A stretch of 62,754 nucleotides of DNA. Source: Ruminococcus sp. (GTDB lineage Bacteria; Bacillota; Clostridia; Oscillospirales; Ruminococcaceae). The notes below the pieces were generated by a model. It worked only from the letters and a program-made list of their open reading frames with translations. It searched no databases and had not been told where the DNA came from. The DNA is taken from assembly GCA_016288815.1 (NCBI GenBank), contig JAEELF010000062.1, forward strand, positions 1-62,754. Reading direction: 5' to 3'. Made by a program: the position numbers and the translations under genes. Positions 1 through 8,110 of the stretch are shown piece after piece; position 1 is the stretch's first letter, and each line of letters begins with the position of its first letter.

Positions 1-282
1 GGTGAATTCAAAAACAGTCCGGTGGACTGTTTTTGAAGAGGAGACGCCCTGCAAGAGAGGGCGTCTCCTTGTCGCCGCGTCGCACAAATCTCCCTGCGAC
101 CGGTGACGGTCGCACGGCAGCGTGACGCTGCACCCGGACACGTTGTCACTCGCAAGCTCGCTCACTCTCATTGAGGACGTTACTCTTACATCCCATACAG
201 AACACTTGTTGAACGAAATTCCAACAATGGGATTCCAAAGCGGCGCGGAGCCCGCGCAGGCGGTCTAATGCAAAGGGAAAAC
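1..282. repeat. Composite intergenic palindromic repeat, modules C-B-A-E-D-F
   Basis: This gene-free stretch is a run of short inverted repeats also found elsewhere in the window. Module C is a hairpin at about 1-36 with arms AAAAACAGTCC/GGACTGTTTTT. Module B (about 40-69) has arms AGGAGACGCCC/GGGCGTCTCCT. Module A (94-115) is the palindrome CGACCGGTGACGGTCG. Module E (117-200) begins GCAGCGTGACGCTGC. Module D (about 218-240) ends GGGATTCCAAAG. Module F (241-282) contains GCGGAGCCCGCGC. The modules are inverted relative to the copies near 36.1 and 45.1 kb and in permuted order. No gene is supported here. Confidence 0.75.
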
Positions 283-285
283 TTC

Positions 286-414
286 GCCAGCCGACACCGG
301 AGGTGTTCGGCGGAGGATTTTCAAAAGCTGACAAGATGGGGTAGGAGAGGAAGGGGGAGAAAGTCAGCTTTTGCGCCGGTTTTTTCTCCCCCTGACCGAA
401 GTTTCCCCCTCGTT
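286..414. repeat. Long intergenic repeat, copy 1 (partner at 9475-9636)
   Basis: About 130 bp closely matching 9475-9636. It carries a small hairpin GCCGACACC/GGTGTTCGGC, then AAAAGCTGAC (323-332) paired with GTCAGCTTTT (363-372) around a G-rich loop, and ends in CTGACCGAAG followed by a T/C-rich run. The partner copy has about 30 extra bases in the G-rich loop. It lies just before the thrH promoter. Confidence 0.75.
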
Positions 415-437
415 GACCCCTCTAACAAAGAATTAAC

Positions 438-466
438 TTTACAAACGTGAAATAAAGTAGTATAAT
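438..466 (+). promoter_or_regulatory. Sigma-A-type promoter of thrH
   Basis: TTTACA (438-443), 17-base spacer, TATAAT (461-466). The start codon of thrH is 34 bases downstream and follows CTGGAGG. Confidence 0.75.
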
Positions 467-500
467 GTAAGAGCAATAAAAAAAACTGGAGGTAATCACC

Positions 501-1106
501 ATGTATATAACCTGTCTTGACCTTGAAGGCGTGCTTGTACCGGAGATATGGATAGCGTTTGCGGAAGCGAGCGGTATCCCGGAGCTGAAGAGAACGACGC
601 GCGACGAGCCCGACTACGACAAGCTGATGAAGTGGCGTCTCGGGATACTGAAGGAGCACGGACTGGGACTGAAGGAGATACAGGAAACTATCGCGAAGAT
701 CGACCCCATGCCCGGAGCGAAGGCATTTCTGGACGAGCTCCGCTCGCTGTGCCAGGTCATCATCATCAGCGACACCTTCACGCAGTTCGCCAAGCCGCTG
801 ATGGAGAAGCTGGGAATGCCGACCATATTCTGCAACACTCTTGAGGTAGCAGACAGCGGCGAGATAACCGGCTTCAAGATGCGTATCGAGAACTCTAAGC
901 TCACCACCGTCAAGGCGCTCCAGTCGATAGGCTACGACACGATCGCCAGCGGAGACAGTTACAACGACCTTGGCATGATAAAGGCGAGCAAGGCAGGCTT
1001 CCTGTTCCGCTCGACGGACAAGATCAAGGCAGACAACCCCGACCTTGAAGCGTTTGAGGAATATGACGACCTCCTCGCAGCTATCAAGAAGGCAATGGCT
1101 GACTAA
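501..1106 (+). CDS. thrH: ThrH-type HAD phosphatase (phosphoserine phosphatase / phosphoserine:homoserine phosphotransferase)
   Basis: A 201-residue cytoplasmic HAD-family enzyme. Characterised ThrH proteins dephosphorylate phosphoserine and can pass the phosphate to homoserine. The HAD motif I has the ThrH form LDLEGVL (D7, E9), where ordinary SerB has DxD. Motif II is ISDTF (S90, D91) and motif IV is GDSYNDLGM (D152, D156). Length fits the family and there is no N-terminal regulatory extension. The ATG follows GGAGG at good spacing and a strong promoter lies at 438-466, so it looks monocistronic with its own terminator. Whether the phosphotransfer activity is used here cannot be told from sequence. 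Confidence 0.9.
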   Translation: MYITCLDLEGVLVPEIWIAFAEASGIPELKRTTRDEPDYDKLMKWRLGILKEHGLGLKEIQETIAKIDPMPGAKAFLDELRSLCQVIIISDTFTQFAKPLMEKLGMPTIFCNTLEVADSGEITGFKMRIENSKLTTVKALQSIGYDTIASGDSYNDLGMIKASKAGFLFRSTDKIKADNPDLEAFEEYDDLLAAIKKAMAD

Positions 1107-1115
1107 GCGCAAAAC

Positions 1116-1147
1116 AAACTCCCGGGACAACCGGGAGTTTTTCTTTT
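1116..1147 (+). terminator. Intrinsic terminator after thrH
   Basis: Arms AACTCCCGG/CCGGGAGTT with loop GACAA, followed by TTTCTTTT. Confidence 0.85.
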
Positions 1148-1162
1148 ACACGTCCTTGAACA

Positions 1163-1241
1163 GGTGTCAGGTGCAGGGGACGGCGTCCCCGGCGTCCCAC
1201 GAATAACGTGATCCCTACCTACAATTCCTCATTCCGAATTC
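1163..1241. repeat. Intergenic repeat module H, copy 1
   Basis: Shares with 7942-8056 the segments GTGTCAGGTGCAGGGG, CGAATAACGTGATCCC and ATTCCGAAT, separated by variable GC-rich palindromic filler. It sits between two converging transcription units. Confidence 0.6.
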
Positions 1242-1244
1242 AGC

Positions 1245-2615
1245 CTATTCCCTCTCACTGAGATATATCTCAACTCTCCCCTGCAATATATCGGCACACT
1301 GCCCGGGCGAGTGCTCGCCTGAAACGACATAAGCGGTCTCCTCGTCGATCATATTCTCAATACGGTAGTCAGTGTAGGGGTCGAACTTGATGCGGAGGAT
1401 ATAGTCGTAGAGCATCTGCTTGTATTCCTCGGTGATGACGACATTCTGGTCAGTCCACACCCCGACGGTGCGGTTGATGGAGGAGCCGTAGTCCGCGGAC
1501 CTGTTGAAGTCGCGTTCGAGATGTGCCTTCGTGACATTCAGACCCGTGTCCGCGTGGACAAACTTATCCTCCACCTTCCTGTAATTGGTAAGGAAACTCA
1601 CCACGCGCCACGCCGTCTCCTTATCGGGACAGTCCCGGCTTATGCCGTACATCTCGTTGACCGTCGTGTACGCGCCGCACCCGTCGCTGCTCGGGTACCC
1701 GACGAAGGTGATGTCCTCCCCGCCGAAGAAAGCGAATGTGCCGTGCGCGAGGGAGTCATTGAAGCCAGCTATCCTTATCATGTTCACGAGGTATGTATCG
1801 TTCAGACCCGCATACGCCGCGTCCATCTCGAGCGCCATCGCCTCCTCGTCGGACGCCGCCTCCCATGACTCCCGCTCGAATTCATCGGGATTGTTCTCCG
1901 CACTGAACCTCAGCAGCTCCTCGAAGTCACTGCCGGTGAAATTGCAGACGTTCCTCACCGGATCCACGCACCCGTGCTGCACCTGCCTCGTCATATACTG
2001 CATGAGCGAATACTCGTCCGTACACTGACAGAACTTCATGCCCTCGGGCATATCCGCGAACGCCTGCATAGCCTGCTCGGGCGTCCAGTTTTCGAACTCC
2101 TTCCCGAGGAACTTGGTCTTGACGGCAGCAGTATTGATGAACCACAGATTCGCGAGCGCAGGCAGTTCACCGTCCACGTCGAACCCCTCCAGTACGTTCG
2201 GCAGGAAGTCCTCACGATGGATACCGTCCTCGCAGGCGTCCATGAGCGGGTACATATCCGCCATGACTCCGAGGTGTATGAGATTCGCCATACACGACGG
2301 AGCAAGCATGATTATATCGGGCGCCTGCCCGGAGATGAGGTCGCCGCGCAGCAAAGCCATAGCCTTGGTGGCATACTGGTCGTCGTCCTCCGCGAGCTTG
2401 GAGTAGTACTTGAACTCCACGCTGATGTCATCTGGGAAGAACTGATCGCTGAACGCGCTGGTCATGTACCCGCCGAGCAGCCCCACAGTAATGACATGCT
2501 TGCCGTACTCGTCGATGACCGGCTCCCGCAGGCTCTCCCCGGAACCTTTCTCCGCGCACGCTGTCCCCGCAAAGGCGATCACCGCCGCAGTGATGAATGC
2601 CAGACTCTTTTTCAT
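1245..2615 (-). CDS. Extracellular solute-binding lipoprotein (ABC importer family 1-like)
   Basis: A 456-residue predicted lipoprotein. A basic start (MKKS), a hydrophobic stretch and the lipobox GTAC place the lipidated cysteine at residue 20. The remainder has the character of carbohydrate-type solute-binding proteins, for example a helical MALLRGD segment and the late pattern FGGEDITFVGYP. The reading frame is open for another 66 codons upstream, but the start at 2615 is preceded by AGAAGGAGG and begins the signal peptide, so it is preferred. No permease or ATPase gene adjoins it; it would have to use components encoded elsewhere. The ligand is unknown. Confidence 0.8.
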   Translation of the reverse strand: MKKSLAFITAAVIAFAGTACAEKGSGESLREPVIDEYGKHVITVGLLGGYMTSAFSDQFFPDDISVEFKYYSKLAEDDDQYATKAMALLRGDLISGQAPDIIMLAPSCMANLIHLGVMADMYPLMDACEDGIHREDFLPNVLEGFDVDGELPALANLWFINTAAVKTKFLGKEFENWTPEQAMQAFADMPEGMKFCQCTDEYSLMQYMTRQVQHGCVDPVRNVCNFTGSDFEELLRFSAENNPDEFERESWEAASDEEAMALEMDAAYAGLNDTYLVNMIRIAGFNDSLAHGTFAFFGGEDITFVGYPSSDGCGAYTTVNEMYGISRDCPDKETAWRVVSFLTNYRKVEDKFVHADTGLNVTKAHLERDFNRSADYGSSINRTVGVWTDQNVVITEEYKQMLYDYILRIKFDPYTDYRIENMIDEETAYVVSGEHSPGQCADILQGRVEIYLSERE

Positions 2616-2729
2616 AAAGAAGCCTCCTTCTGAAAGTATTATCACAAATAAGTGACTTTCAGCCCCGAAAAAGACGACGCCCGCAGATATTTTTATTTTT
2701 TGACTTATCCCCCGCCCCGCTCCCGAAGC

Positions 2730-2758
2730 TTGATTTTCCCCGAAAAAAGTGGTATAAT
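2730..2758 (+). promoter_or_regulatory. Promoter of the ECF sigma operon
   Basis: TTGATT (2730-2735), 17-base spacer, TATAAT (2753-2758). This is a housekeeping-type sequence; an additional ECF-type autoregulated promoter was not recognised. Confidence 0.6.
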
Positions 2759-2858
2759 CATACGCGGAAAAAAATTTTTGGAAAATTTTGAAATTTTCTG
2801 TAACGAAACGCAACTTGCTCCGTCTAACCTACAGAGACCCGGAAAGGAGGTGCGGTGA

Positions 2859-3353
2859 TTGGAGAAAAAGACAGCAGAAAAACTGTACGAAGCGTTTTAC
2901 ATGAAGGTGTATTCCTATGTGATGACACTCGCAAAGGACGCCTCCGCAGCCGAGGAGATAACCCAGGAGACCTTTTACAAGGCGATGACCGCAAAGCATT
3001 CCTTCCGTGGTGACTCCGAGTGCTTCTCATGGCTGTGCGCGATAGCGAAGAACGCCTTCATCGACCAGACACGCAGGCAGTCGCGGACAGAGGGCGAGCC
3101 CGACGAGACCCTTGCCGATACCGCTCCCGGCATCGAGCAGACCATAACGGACTCCGAGACCTCGTTCCGCATACATATGCTCCTGCACGACATGGAAGAC
3201 CCGTACAAGGAAGTCTTTGAGCTCAGAGTATTCGGTGAGCTGTCGTTCAGCCAGATCGGCGCGATATTCCGGAAGACCGAATCATGGGCAAGAGTCACCT
3301 ACCACCGCGCACGTCTCAAACTCAAGGAGAGGATGGATAAGAATGAAATATAA
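2859..3353 (+). CDS. ECF-type RNA polymerase sigma factor
   Basis: A 164-residue group 4 sigma factor. Region 2 is seen at roughly residues 10-75 (EEITQETFYKAM, then FSWLCAIAKNAFIDQTRR) and region 4 at about 115-155 (FELRVFGELSFSQIGAIF, then RARLKLKE). There is no region 1 or 3, as expected for the class. The start is TTG, chosen because GGAAAGGAGG lies eight bases ahead and the protein then begins at the usual distance from region 2. The stop overlaps the next start by 11 bases, so sigma and the zinc-finger membrane protein behind it are translationally coupled, the usual arrangement of sigma with its anti-sigma. Confidence 0.9.
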   Translation: MEKKTAEKLYEAFYMKVYSYVMTLAKDASAAEEITQETFYKAMTAKHSFRGDSECFSWLCAIAKNAFIDQTRRQSRTEGEPDETLADTAPGIEQTITDSETSFRIHMLLHDMEDPYKEVFELRVFGELSFSQIGAIFRKTESWARVTYHRARLKLKERMDKNEI

Positions 3354-4341
3354 CTGTGAACTCATACGCGACCTTCTCCCGCTGTACAAGGATCAGGCTT
3401 GCAGCAGTGACAGCGTCGCAGCAGTCGAGGAGCACCTCAGCGAGTGCCCCGCCTGCACAAATATCCTTAACGAAATGAAAAGCTGCGACGAGGCTATCGA
3501 CACCCCGATGATAAGGGAAAAAGAGACCGTCATCGCAGATCAGGCGAGGTTCTTCAAGCGCAAGGGCGCGATCGCCGGCTGTATAATCGGGGCACTTTTC
3601 AGCATACCGGTGCTGATATGTATGCTCATCGACATCGTCACCGGCTCGGGACTGAGCTGGTCGTTCATCGTGCTGACCGCGATGTGCGTCCCCGCCTCAC
3701 TCATCGTAGTGCCGCTCCTGATGAAGGAGAACAAGGCGCTCTGGACCCTCGCAGCCTTCACAGTCAGCCTGCTGACGCTCCTCGGCGTCTGCTGCCTGTA
3801 CGGCGGCGGAACGTGGTTCTTCACAGCAGCGGCCTCAGTCCTGTTCGCACTGACGCTGATATTCGCTCCCTTCGCGGTGCACGCAAAGCCCATCGCGAGC
3901 CGCATCGGGAACAACAAGGGAGCCGCCGCGCTCGGCGCGATAACGCTGACCTTCCTGCTCATGATGATCTGCATCGGACTTTTCACCCGCGCGAATGGCT
4001 TCGCGGCATACACCATAGCATACGCGCTTCCGGTCTTCGTATATATGTGGGGAATGTACGCGCTTATCCGCTTACCCAAGTGGAACGGCTCCCTCAAGGC
4101 AGCCACGTGCATACTCTTCTCGGCGCTCGTATACTTCTTCTCGGACACATTCACACTTCTCGTGCTCGGCTACGGTCTCCGCTTCCCGGCATTCGGCTTC
4201 AATTTCGGAGATATGGTGAGCGCTAACGACACCACTAACTGGATCGTGCTCATCGTCGGCACAGTTCTCGCAGCGATATTCGCGATCGTAGGCTTCACAA
4301 AAAACACAAAGGCAGGAACTGACAGGAGGAACACAAAATGA
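3343..4341 (+). CDS. Membrane anti-sigma factor with N-terminal zf-HC2 zinc finger
   Basis: A 332-residue protein. The first 45 residues form a cytosolic zinc-binding anti-sigma domain with HLSECPAC, fitting the H-x3-C-x2-C signature, after an N-terminal NCELIRDLLP segment. A linker of about 40 residues leads to a long hydrophobic part with about six or seven membrane segments. The start at 3343 is chosen because it begins the zinc-finger domain and overlaps the sigma stop; upstream in-frame codons would only read through the sigma gene. Known anti-sigmas of this class hold their sigma inactive until a membrane signal arrives; the signal here is unknown. Confidence 0.85.
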   Translation: MKYNCELIRDLLPLYKDQACSSDSVAAVEEHLSECPACTNILNEMKSCDEAIDTPMIREKETVIADQARFFKRKGAIAGCIIGALFSIPVLICMLIDIVTGSGLSWSFIVLTAMCVPASLIVVPLLMKENKALWTLAAFTVSLLTLLGVCCLYGGGTWFFTAAASVLFALTLIFAPFAVHAKPIASRIGNNKGAAALGAITLTFLLMMICIGLFTRANGFAAYTIAYALPVFVYMWGMYALIRLPKWNGSLKAATCILFSALVYFFSDTFTLLVLGYGLRFPAFGFNFGDMVSANDTTNWIVLIVGTVLAAIFAIVGFTKNTKAGTDRRNTK

Positions 4342-5282
4342 AAAAAGCACTTTCACTCACAGCGATACTTCTCGCAACAGCATTCGGACTCATCAGCACC
4401 ACAGGCTGTGCCGCACTGGTAACAGGCTCCGGCACCACCTACAGCAACGCTGACAAATACACCCCCGGCAACATCGAGATCACCGACACTATCTCCACAG
4501 TCAACATCTGCTGGGCATCTGGCACGATGGAGCTCACCTACCACAATGCAGACACCGTGAGTGTCAAGGAGACCTGCAAAGTCGCGCTCAGCGAGGATAA
4601 GCAGGTACACACCTGGGTAGACGGCGAGACTCTCTGGGTACAGTTCGCGAAGTCCGGCGCCAAGCTCCTCAGCTCTGAGAGCGACAAGCACCTCGAGGTA
4701 GAGCTCCCCAAGGACATACCGCTGAACGCAGTCACATTCAACGGCTCCTCCTGCGACTACATGATAGACGGTATCGAAGCCGGGAGCCTGAGCGTGAGCT
4801 CCTCCTCCGGCGACGGCAAGCTGACCGGCTGCACCGCGAAGAACATCACCGCAAACTCCTCCTCCGGCAATATCGAGATGACCCAGACCGGCGAGTCCGA
4901 GAGTATCCGTGCGGATTCCTCCTCCGGCAGGATAACGATAAATGCCGAGGAAGCCGGCGACATCAGAGCAGACTCCTCCTCGGGCGAGATAGACATCTCC
5001 GTGACCAGGGCAGACAAGATAAACGCAGACACCTCCTCCGGCGACATCACTATCACCGCACAGGAAATGCCATCCGACCTGAGAGCGGACACCTCCTCCG
5101 GCGACGTCACGATGTACCTCCCCGGGAACGCAGACTTCACCGCCGAGATAGACACATCGTCGGGCGATCTTGATTCGGAGATAGCGCTTTCCAAGAAGGG
5201 CGGCAGCTACGTTGCGGGCTCAGGCGAGAACACAGTGAAGATAGACACATCTTCGGGCGACATAAAGATAAAAACAGCATAA
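4338..5282 (+). CDS. DUF4097-like repeat lipoprotein of the sigma operon
   Basis: A 314-residue predicted lipoprotein. The signal peptide ends in lipobox STTGC (cysteine 24). From about residue 140 to the end the sequence is a chain of turns built on the motif SSSG or TSSGD followed by short beta strands (for example ADSSSGEIDISV and ADTSSGDVTMYL), at least eight copies, implying a beta-solenoid of the DUF4097 type. The ATG overlaps the anti-sigma stop (ATGA), so it is the third gene of the operon. DUF4097 proteins often accompany envelope-stress regulators; a role in sensing or wall binding is inference. Confidence 0.8.
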   Translation: MKKALSLTAILLATAFGLISTTGCAALVTGSGTTYSNADKYTPGNIEITDTISTVNICWASGTMELTYHNADTVSVKETCKVALSEDKQVHTWVDGETLWVQFAKSGAKLLSSESDKHLEVELPKDIPLNAVTFNGSSCDYMIDGIEAGSLSVSSSSGDGKLTGCTAKNITANSSSGNIEMTQTGESESIRADSSSGRITINAEEAGDIRADSSSGEIDISVTRADKINADTSSGDITITAQEMPSDLRADTSSGDVTMYLPGNADFTAEIDTSSGDLDSEIALSKKGGSYVAGSGENTVKIDTSSGDIKIKTA

Positions 5283-5291
5283 ACATACCAG

Positions 5292-5320
5292 AAGGCGGAC
5301 CATCGGTGTCCGCCTTTTCA
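5292..5320 (+). terminator. Terminator of the sigma operon
   Basis: Arms GGCGGAC/GTCCGCC followed by TTTTC. Confidence 0.75.
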
Positions 5321-5367
5321 GCGTGACACCCGCCGCCCTGCACAAAAACCACCCGTCCCATACACCC

Positions 5368-5396
5368 CGGGCGACCGCAATGGTCGCCCCTGAATT
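5368..5396. repeat. Short palindromic repeat module G
   Basis: GGGCGACCGCAATGGTCGCCC followed by CTGAAT. Variants occur at 13036-13064 and 45050-45072. Confidence 0.5.
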
Positions 5397-5432
5397 TTGC
5401 AGAGCTTTTGCGGAAAATTTGCGGCGCGAGCG

Positions 5433-5461
5433 TTGCATTTTCGTGTACAGTATGGTATAAT
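5433..5461 (+). promoter_or_regulatory. Promoter of the AraC-type regulator
   Basis: TTGCAT (5433-5438), 17-base spacer, TATAAT (5456-5461); start codon at 5494 after AAAGGAGG. Confidence 0.75.
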
Positions 5462-5493
5462 AATGTATACAATACCAAAAAGGAGGCAGGCGC

Positions 5494-6303
5494 ATGAAGA
5501 TAAACACGATAAAGCTGAATTGCAGCCGGTTCGCGCCTGTCCTCGGAGAAGTGAGCGCAGACTCGGAGCTGATATATTTCCGGACGCCGGCAGTGTTCAT
5601 CAGCGGCGGAGAGGAGACGAAAATGCGCGGCAGCTCGGCGGTGATATTCAGCAGCGGCTGCCAGCGGAACTTCCGCCCGGCATCGCCCGGGAGGCCGCTC
5701 CGCTACGACAGCGTCAGCTTCCGCGCGTCGAACGCCGACCGCCAGTACCTGAGTTCGCTGGGCGTCCCGGTGAACGTACCGGTGGAGCTCCGCGACGACT
5801 TTGTAATCTCAGGGATATTCAAATGCATGAAATCGCATTCGATGCACAAAAGCCGCCACAGCGCGGAATTCATGGAGCTCTCCATGCGAATGCTGCTCAT
5901 CACACTGAGCGAAGCAGCGGAGCCGGAGCAGCCCGCCCGCAAGCCCGACGTACCGCGCCTTTCCGAGCTGAAAGCGCTGCGCGAGTCGATATACGACGAC
6001 CCGATGAACACATGGTCAGCGGACGAGCTGTGCGCGGAGCTGGGCGTGAGCAAGGCGTATTTCCACAGACTTTACCTCGCCGCGTTCGGCGTGACCTGCC
6101 GTCAGGACGTGATAGAGAGCAGGCTGCTGTACGCTGCCGAACTGCTGAAAAACACCGATCTATCGGTCAGCGCTGTCGCAGAGCAGTGCGGCTACGACAG
6201 CGATTCCTACTTCATGCGCCAGTTCAAGCAGCACAAGGGCTGCACCCCGTCGGAATTCCGGCAGAGCGCAAGGCAGGATGAAGGACACGACAAGGAGGCA
6301 TAG
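5494..6303 (+). CDS. AraC/XylS family transcriptional regulator
   Basis: A 269-residue DNA-binding regulator. The C-terminal 100 residues hold the two helix-turn-helix units of the AraC family: first DELCAELGVSKAYFHRLY, second SVSAVAEQCGYDSDSYF followed by RQFKQHKGCTPSEFR. The N-terminal half (about 1-150) is an effector or cupin-like domain that I cannot assign to a ligand. The gene has its own promoter and ends one base before the start of the YifB gene, which may be cotranscribed. No sugar gene adjoins it, so its regulon is not evident from context. Confidence 0.85.
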   Translation: MKINTIKLNCSRFAPVLGEVSADSELIYFRTPAVFISGGEETKMRGSSAVIFSSGCQRNFRPASPGRPLRYDSVSFRASNADRQYLSSLGVPVNVPVELRDDFVISGIFKCMKSHSMHKSRHSAEFMELSMRMLLITLSEAAEPEQPARKPDVPRLSELKALRESIYDDPMNTWSADELCAELGVSKAYFHRLYLAAFGVTCRQDVIESRLLYAAELLKNTDLSVSAVAEQCGYDSDSYFMRQFKQHKGCTPSEFRQSARQDEGHDKEA

Positions 6304-6304
6304 T

Positions 6305-7831
6305 ATGTTTGCAAAGGTCTCGAGTTTAGGACTTTTTGGTCTTAACGCATTCCACGTCGATGTGGAGATAGATATAAGCCGCGGCAACCCGCAGTTCGAC
6401 ATCGTCGGACTTCCGGACGCCGTAGTGCGCGAGAGCCGCGACCGTATCCGCACCGCGCTCAGAGCGTGCAGCATCAGCTTCCCCGTGGCAGCAGTAATGG
6501 TCAACCTCGCCCCGGCAGACACCAAGAAAAGCGGCTCAGTTCACGATATGGCGATATTCATGGCAGTGCTGAAAGCCATGCGCATGATAGACGTAGAGAC
6601 CGACGGCTGCGCGTTCATCGGCGAGCTCTCCCTTACCGGCGACATACGCCGGATAAACGGCGTCCTGCCCATGGTCATGCTCGCCCGCGAGGAGGGCATG
6701 AGAGCAGTATTCGTCCCCGCGGAGAACGCCGCCGAAGCGTCGGTCATCGACGGCATCGAGATCTACGGCGTCCGCAATGCGAACGAGCTGATAAGCCACT
6801 TCCGCGGACAGGAGCCCATAAAGCCGAGCGAGCGCTATATCCCGCCCGAGACCGCCTACACCGACACCCTCGACTTCGCCGACGTCCGCGGACAGCAGTT
6901 CGCGAAGAAGGCGCTGGAGATAGCCGCCGCGGGAGGACACAACGCCCTGCTGATAGGCGCACCCGGAAGCGGAAAGAGTATGCTCGCGAAGCGGATGCCC
7001 TCGATACTCCCCGCCCTCACCTTCGACGAAGCCCTCGAAACGACGAAAATACACTCGATATCCGGACTTCTCACCCCGGAATCGCCCATAATAACGACAA
7101 GACCGTTCCGCTCGCCGCACCACACTATCTCCGCGGCAGGACTTGCAGGCGGCGGCTCGATACCGCACCCCGGCGAGGTCTCGCTCGCACACAACGGCGT
7201 GCTGTTTCTGGACGAACTCGCGGAATTTGACCGCCGCACGCTTGAGATACTGCGGCAGCCGCTCGAAGACAGAAAGGTGACTATCGCCCGCTCGTCCGGC
7301 ACGGTGACCTACCCCTGCACGATAATGCTGATAGGCGCGATGAACCCCTGTCCCTGCGGATATTACGGCAATCCGAAGCGTAAATGCACCTGCACCCCGA
7401 ACAAGGTCGCGGCGTACCTCTCGAAGATATCGGGACCGCTCCTCGACCGTTTCGACCTGCACATCGAGGTCGCGCCGGTAGAGTTTGACGACCTGTCCGC
7501 GAAGACGAAGGAAGAGAGCTCAGCGGAGATACGCAAGCGCGTAGTGGCAGCACGCTGGCTCCAGACCGAGCGCTTCAGAGGGACGCCGATAACGTGCAAT
7601 GCGCTGATAACCGCGGACAAGCTGCAGGGCTTCTGTCCGATGGACGACGACGCGCTGCTGCTGATAAAGGGCGTATTCGACCGGCTGGGACTGAGTGCCC
7701 GCGCGTATGACAGGATACTGAAGGTCGCGCGGACTATCGCGGACCTTGACGGTTCGGAGGTAATCAGGAAGAATCACATAGCAGCGGCAGTACAGTATCG
7801 CAGTCTTGACCGCAAATACTGGGCTGGCTGA
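6305..7831 (+). CDS. YifB/ComM-type Mg-chelatase-like AAA+ ATPase
   Basis: A 508-residue ATPase. An N-terminal Lon-protease-like (ChlI) domain (about 1-170, with GLPDAVVRESRDRIR) is followed by the AAA+ core with Walker A GAPGSGKS (218-225), Walker B VLFLDELAEF, and a cysteine-rich insert CPCGYYGNPKRKCTC typical of YifB. ComM, a family member, is a helicase aiding branch migration in natural transformation; whether this homologue does that is inference. The frame is open to 6278, inside the AraC gene, but MFAKVSS at 6305, behind AAGGAGG, is the family start. It abuts the AraC stop. Confidence 0.9.
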   Translation: MFAKVSSLGLFGLNAFHVDVEIDISRGNPQFDIVGLPDAVVRESRDRIRTALRACSISFPVAAVMVNLAPADTKKSGSVHDMAIFMAVLKAMRMIDVETDGCAFIGELSLTGDIRRINGVLPMVMLAREEGMRAVFVPAENAAEASVIDGIEIYGVRNANELISHFRGQEPIKPSERYIPPETAYTDTLDFADVRGQQFAKKALEIAAAGGHNALLIGAPGSGKSMLAKRMPSILPALTFDEALETTKIHSISGLLTPESPIITTRPFRSPHHTISAAGLAGGGSIPHPGEVSLAHNGVLFLDELAEFDRRTLEILRQPLEDRKVTIARSSGTVTYPCTIMLIGAMNPCPCGYYGNPKRKCTCTPNKVAAYLSKISGPLLDRFDLHIEVAPVEFDDLSAKTKEESSAEIRKRVVAARWLQTERFRGTPITCNALITADKLQGFCPMDDDALLLIKGVFDRLGLSARAYDRILKVARTIADLDGSEVIRKNHIAAAVQYRSLDRKYWAG

Positions 7832-7837
7832 GCGCGG

Positions 7838-8060
7838 GCAGCGTGACACTGCACCCGGACACGTTGCCGCTCGTAAACTCGCTCACTCTCAACACCGACC
7901 ATACTCATACATCGCATACGAAACAGGGGTCAGGTATCAGGTTTTAGGTGTCAGATGCAGGGGCGCCCTTTGGGCGTCCGCGAATAACGTGATCCCCCCG
8001 GGCGCCGGGACGGCGCCCCTACAAGACCCCACCGCAGATAATTCCGAATCCCGCATTACA
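7838..8060. repeat. Composite intergenic repeat, modules E and H
   Basis: Module E (7838-7925) reads GCAGCGTGACACTGCACCC then CATACATCGCATACGAA, in the same orientation as at 117-200. Module H (7942-8056) shares CGAATAACGTGATCCCC and ATTCCGAAT with 1163-1241. The copy also carries the palindrome GGGCGCCGGGACGGCGCCC. No gene is supported. Confidence 0.65.
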
Positions 8061-8110
8061 ACGTAACGGCGCCCAAACATTCCAAGAAAAACAAAAAAGA
8101 AGGAGACCAA

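Noticed and set aside
7806..8066. Small plus-strand frame overlapping the YifB gene end
   Set aside because: Most of it is intergenic repeat sequence and it lacks a ribosome binding site.
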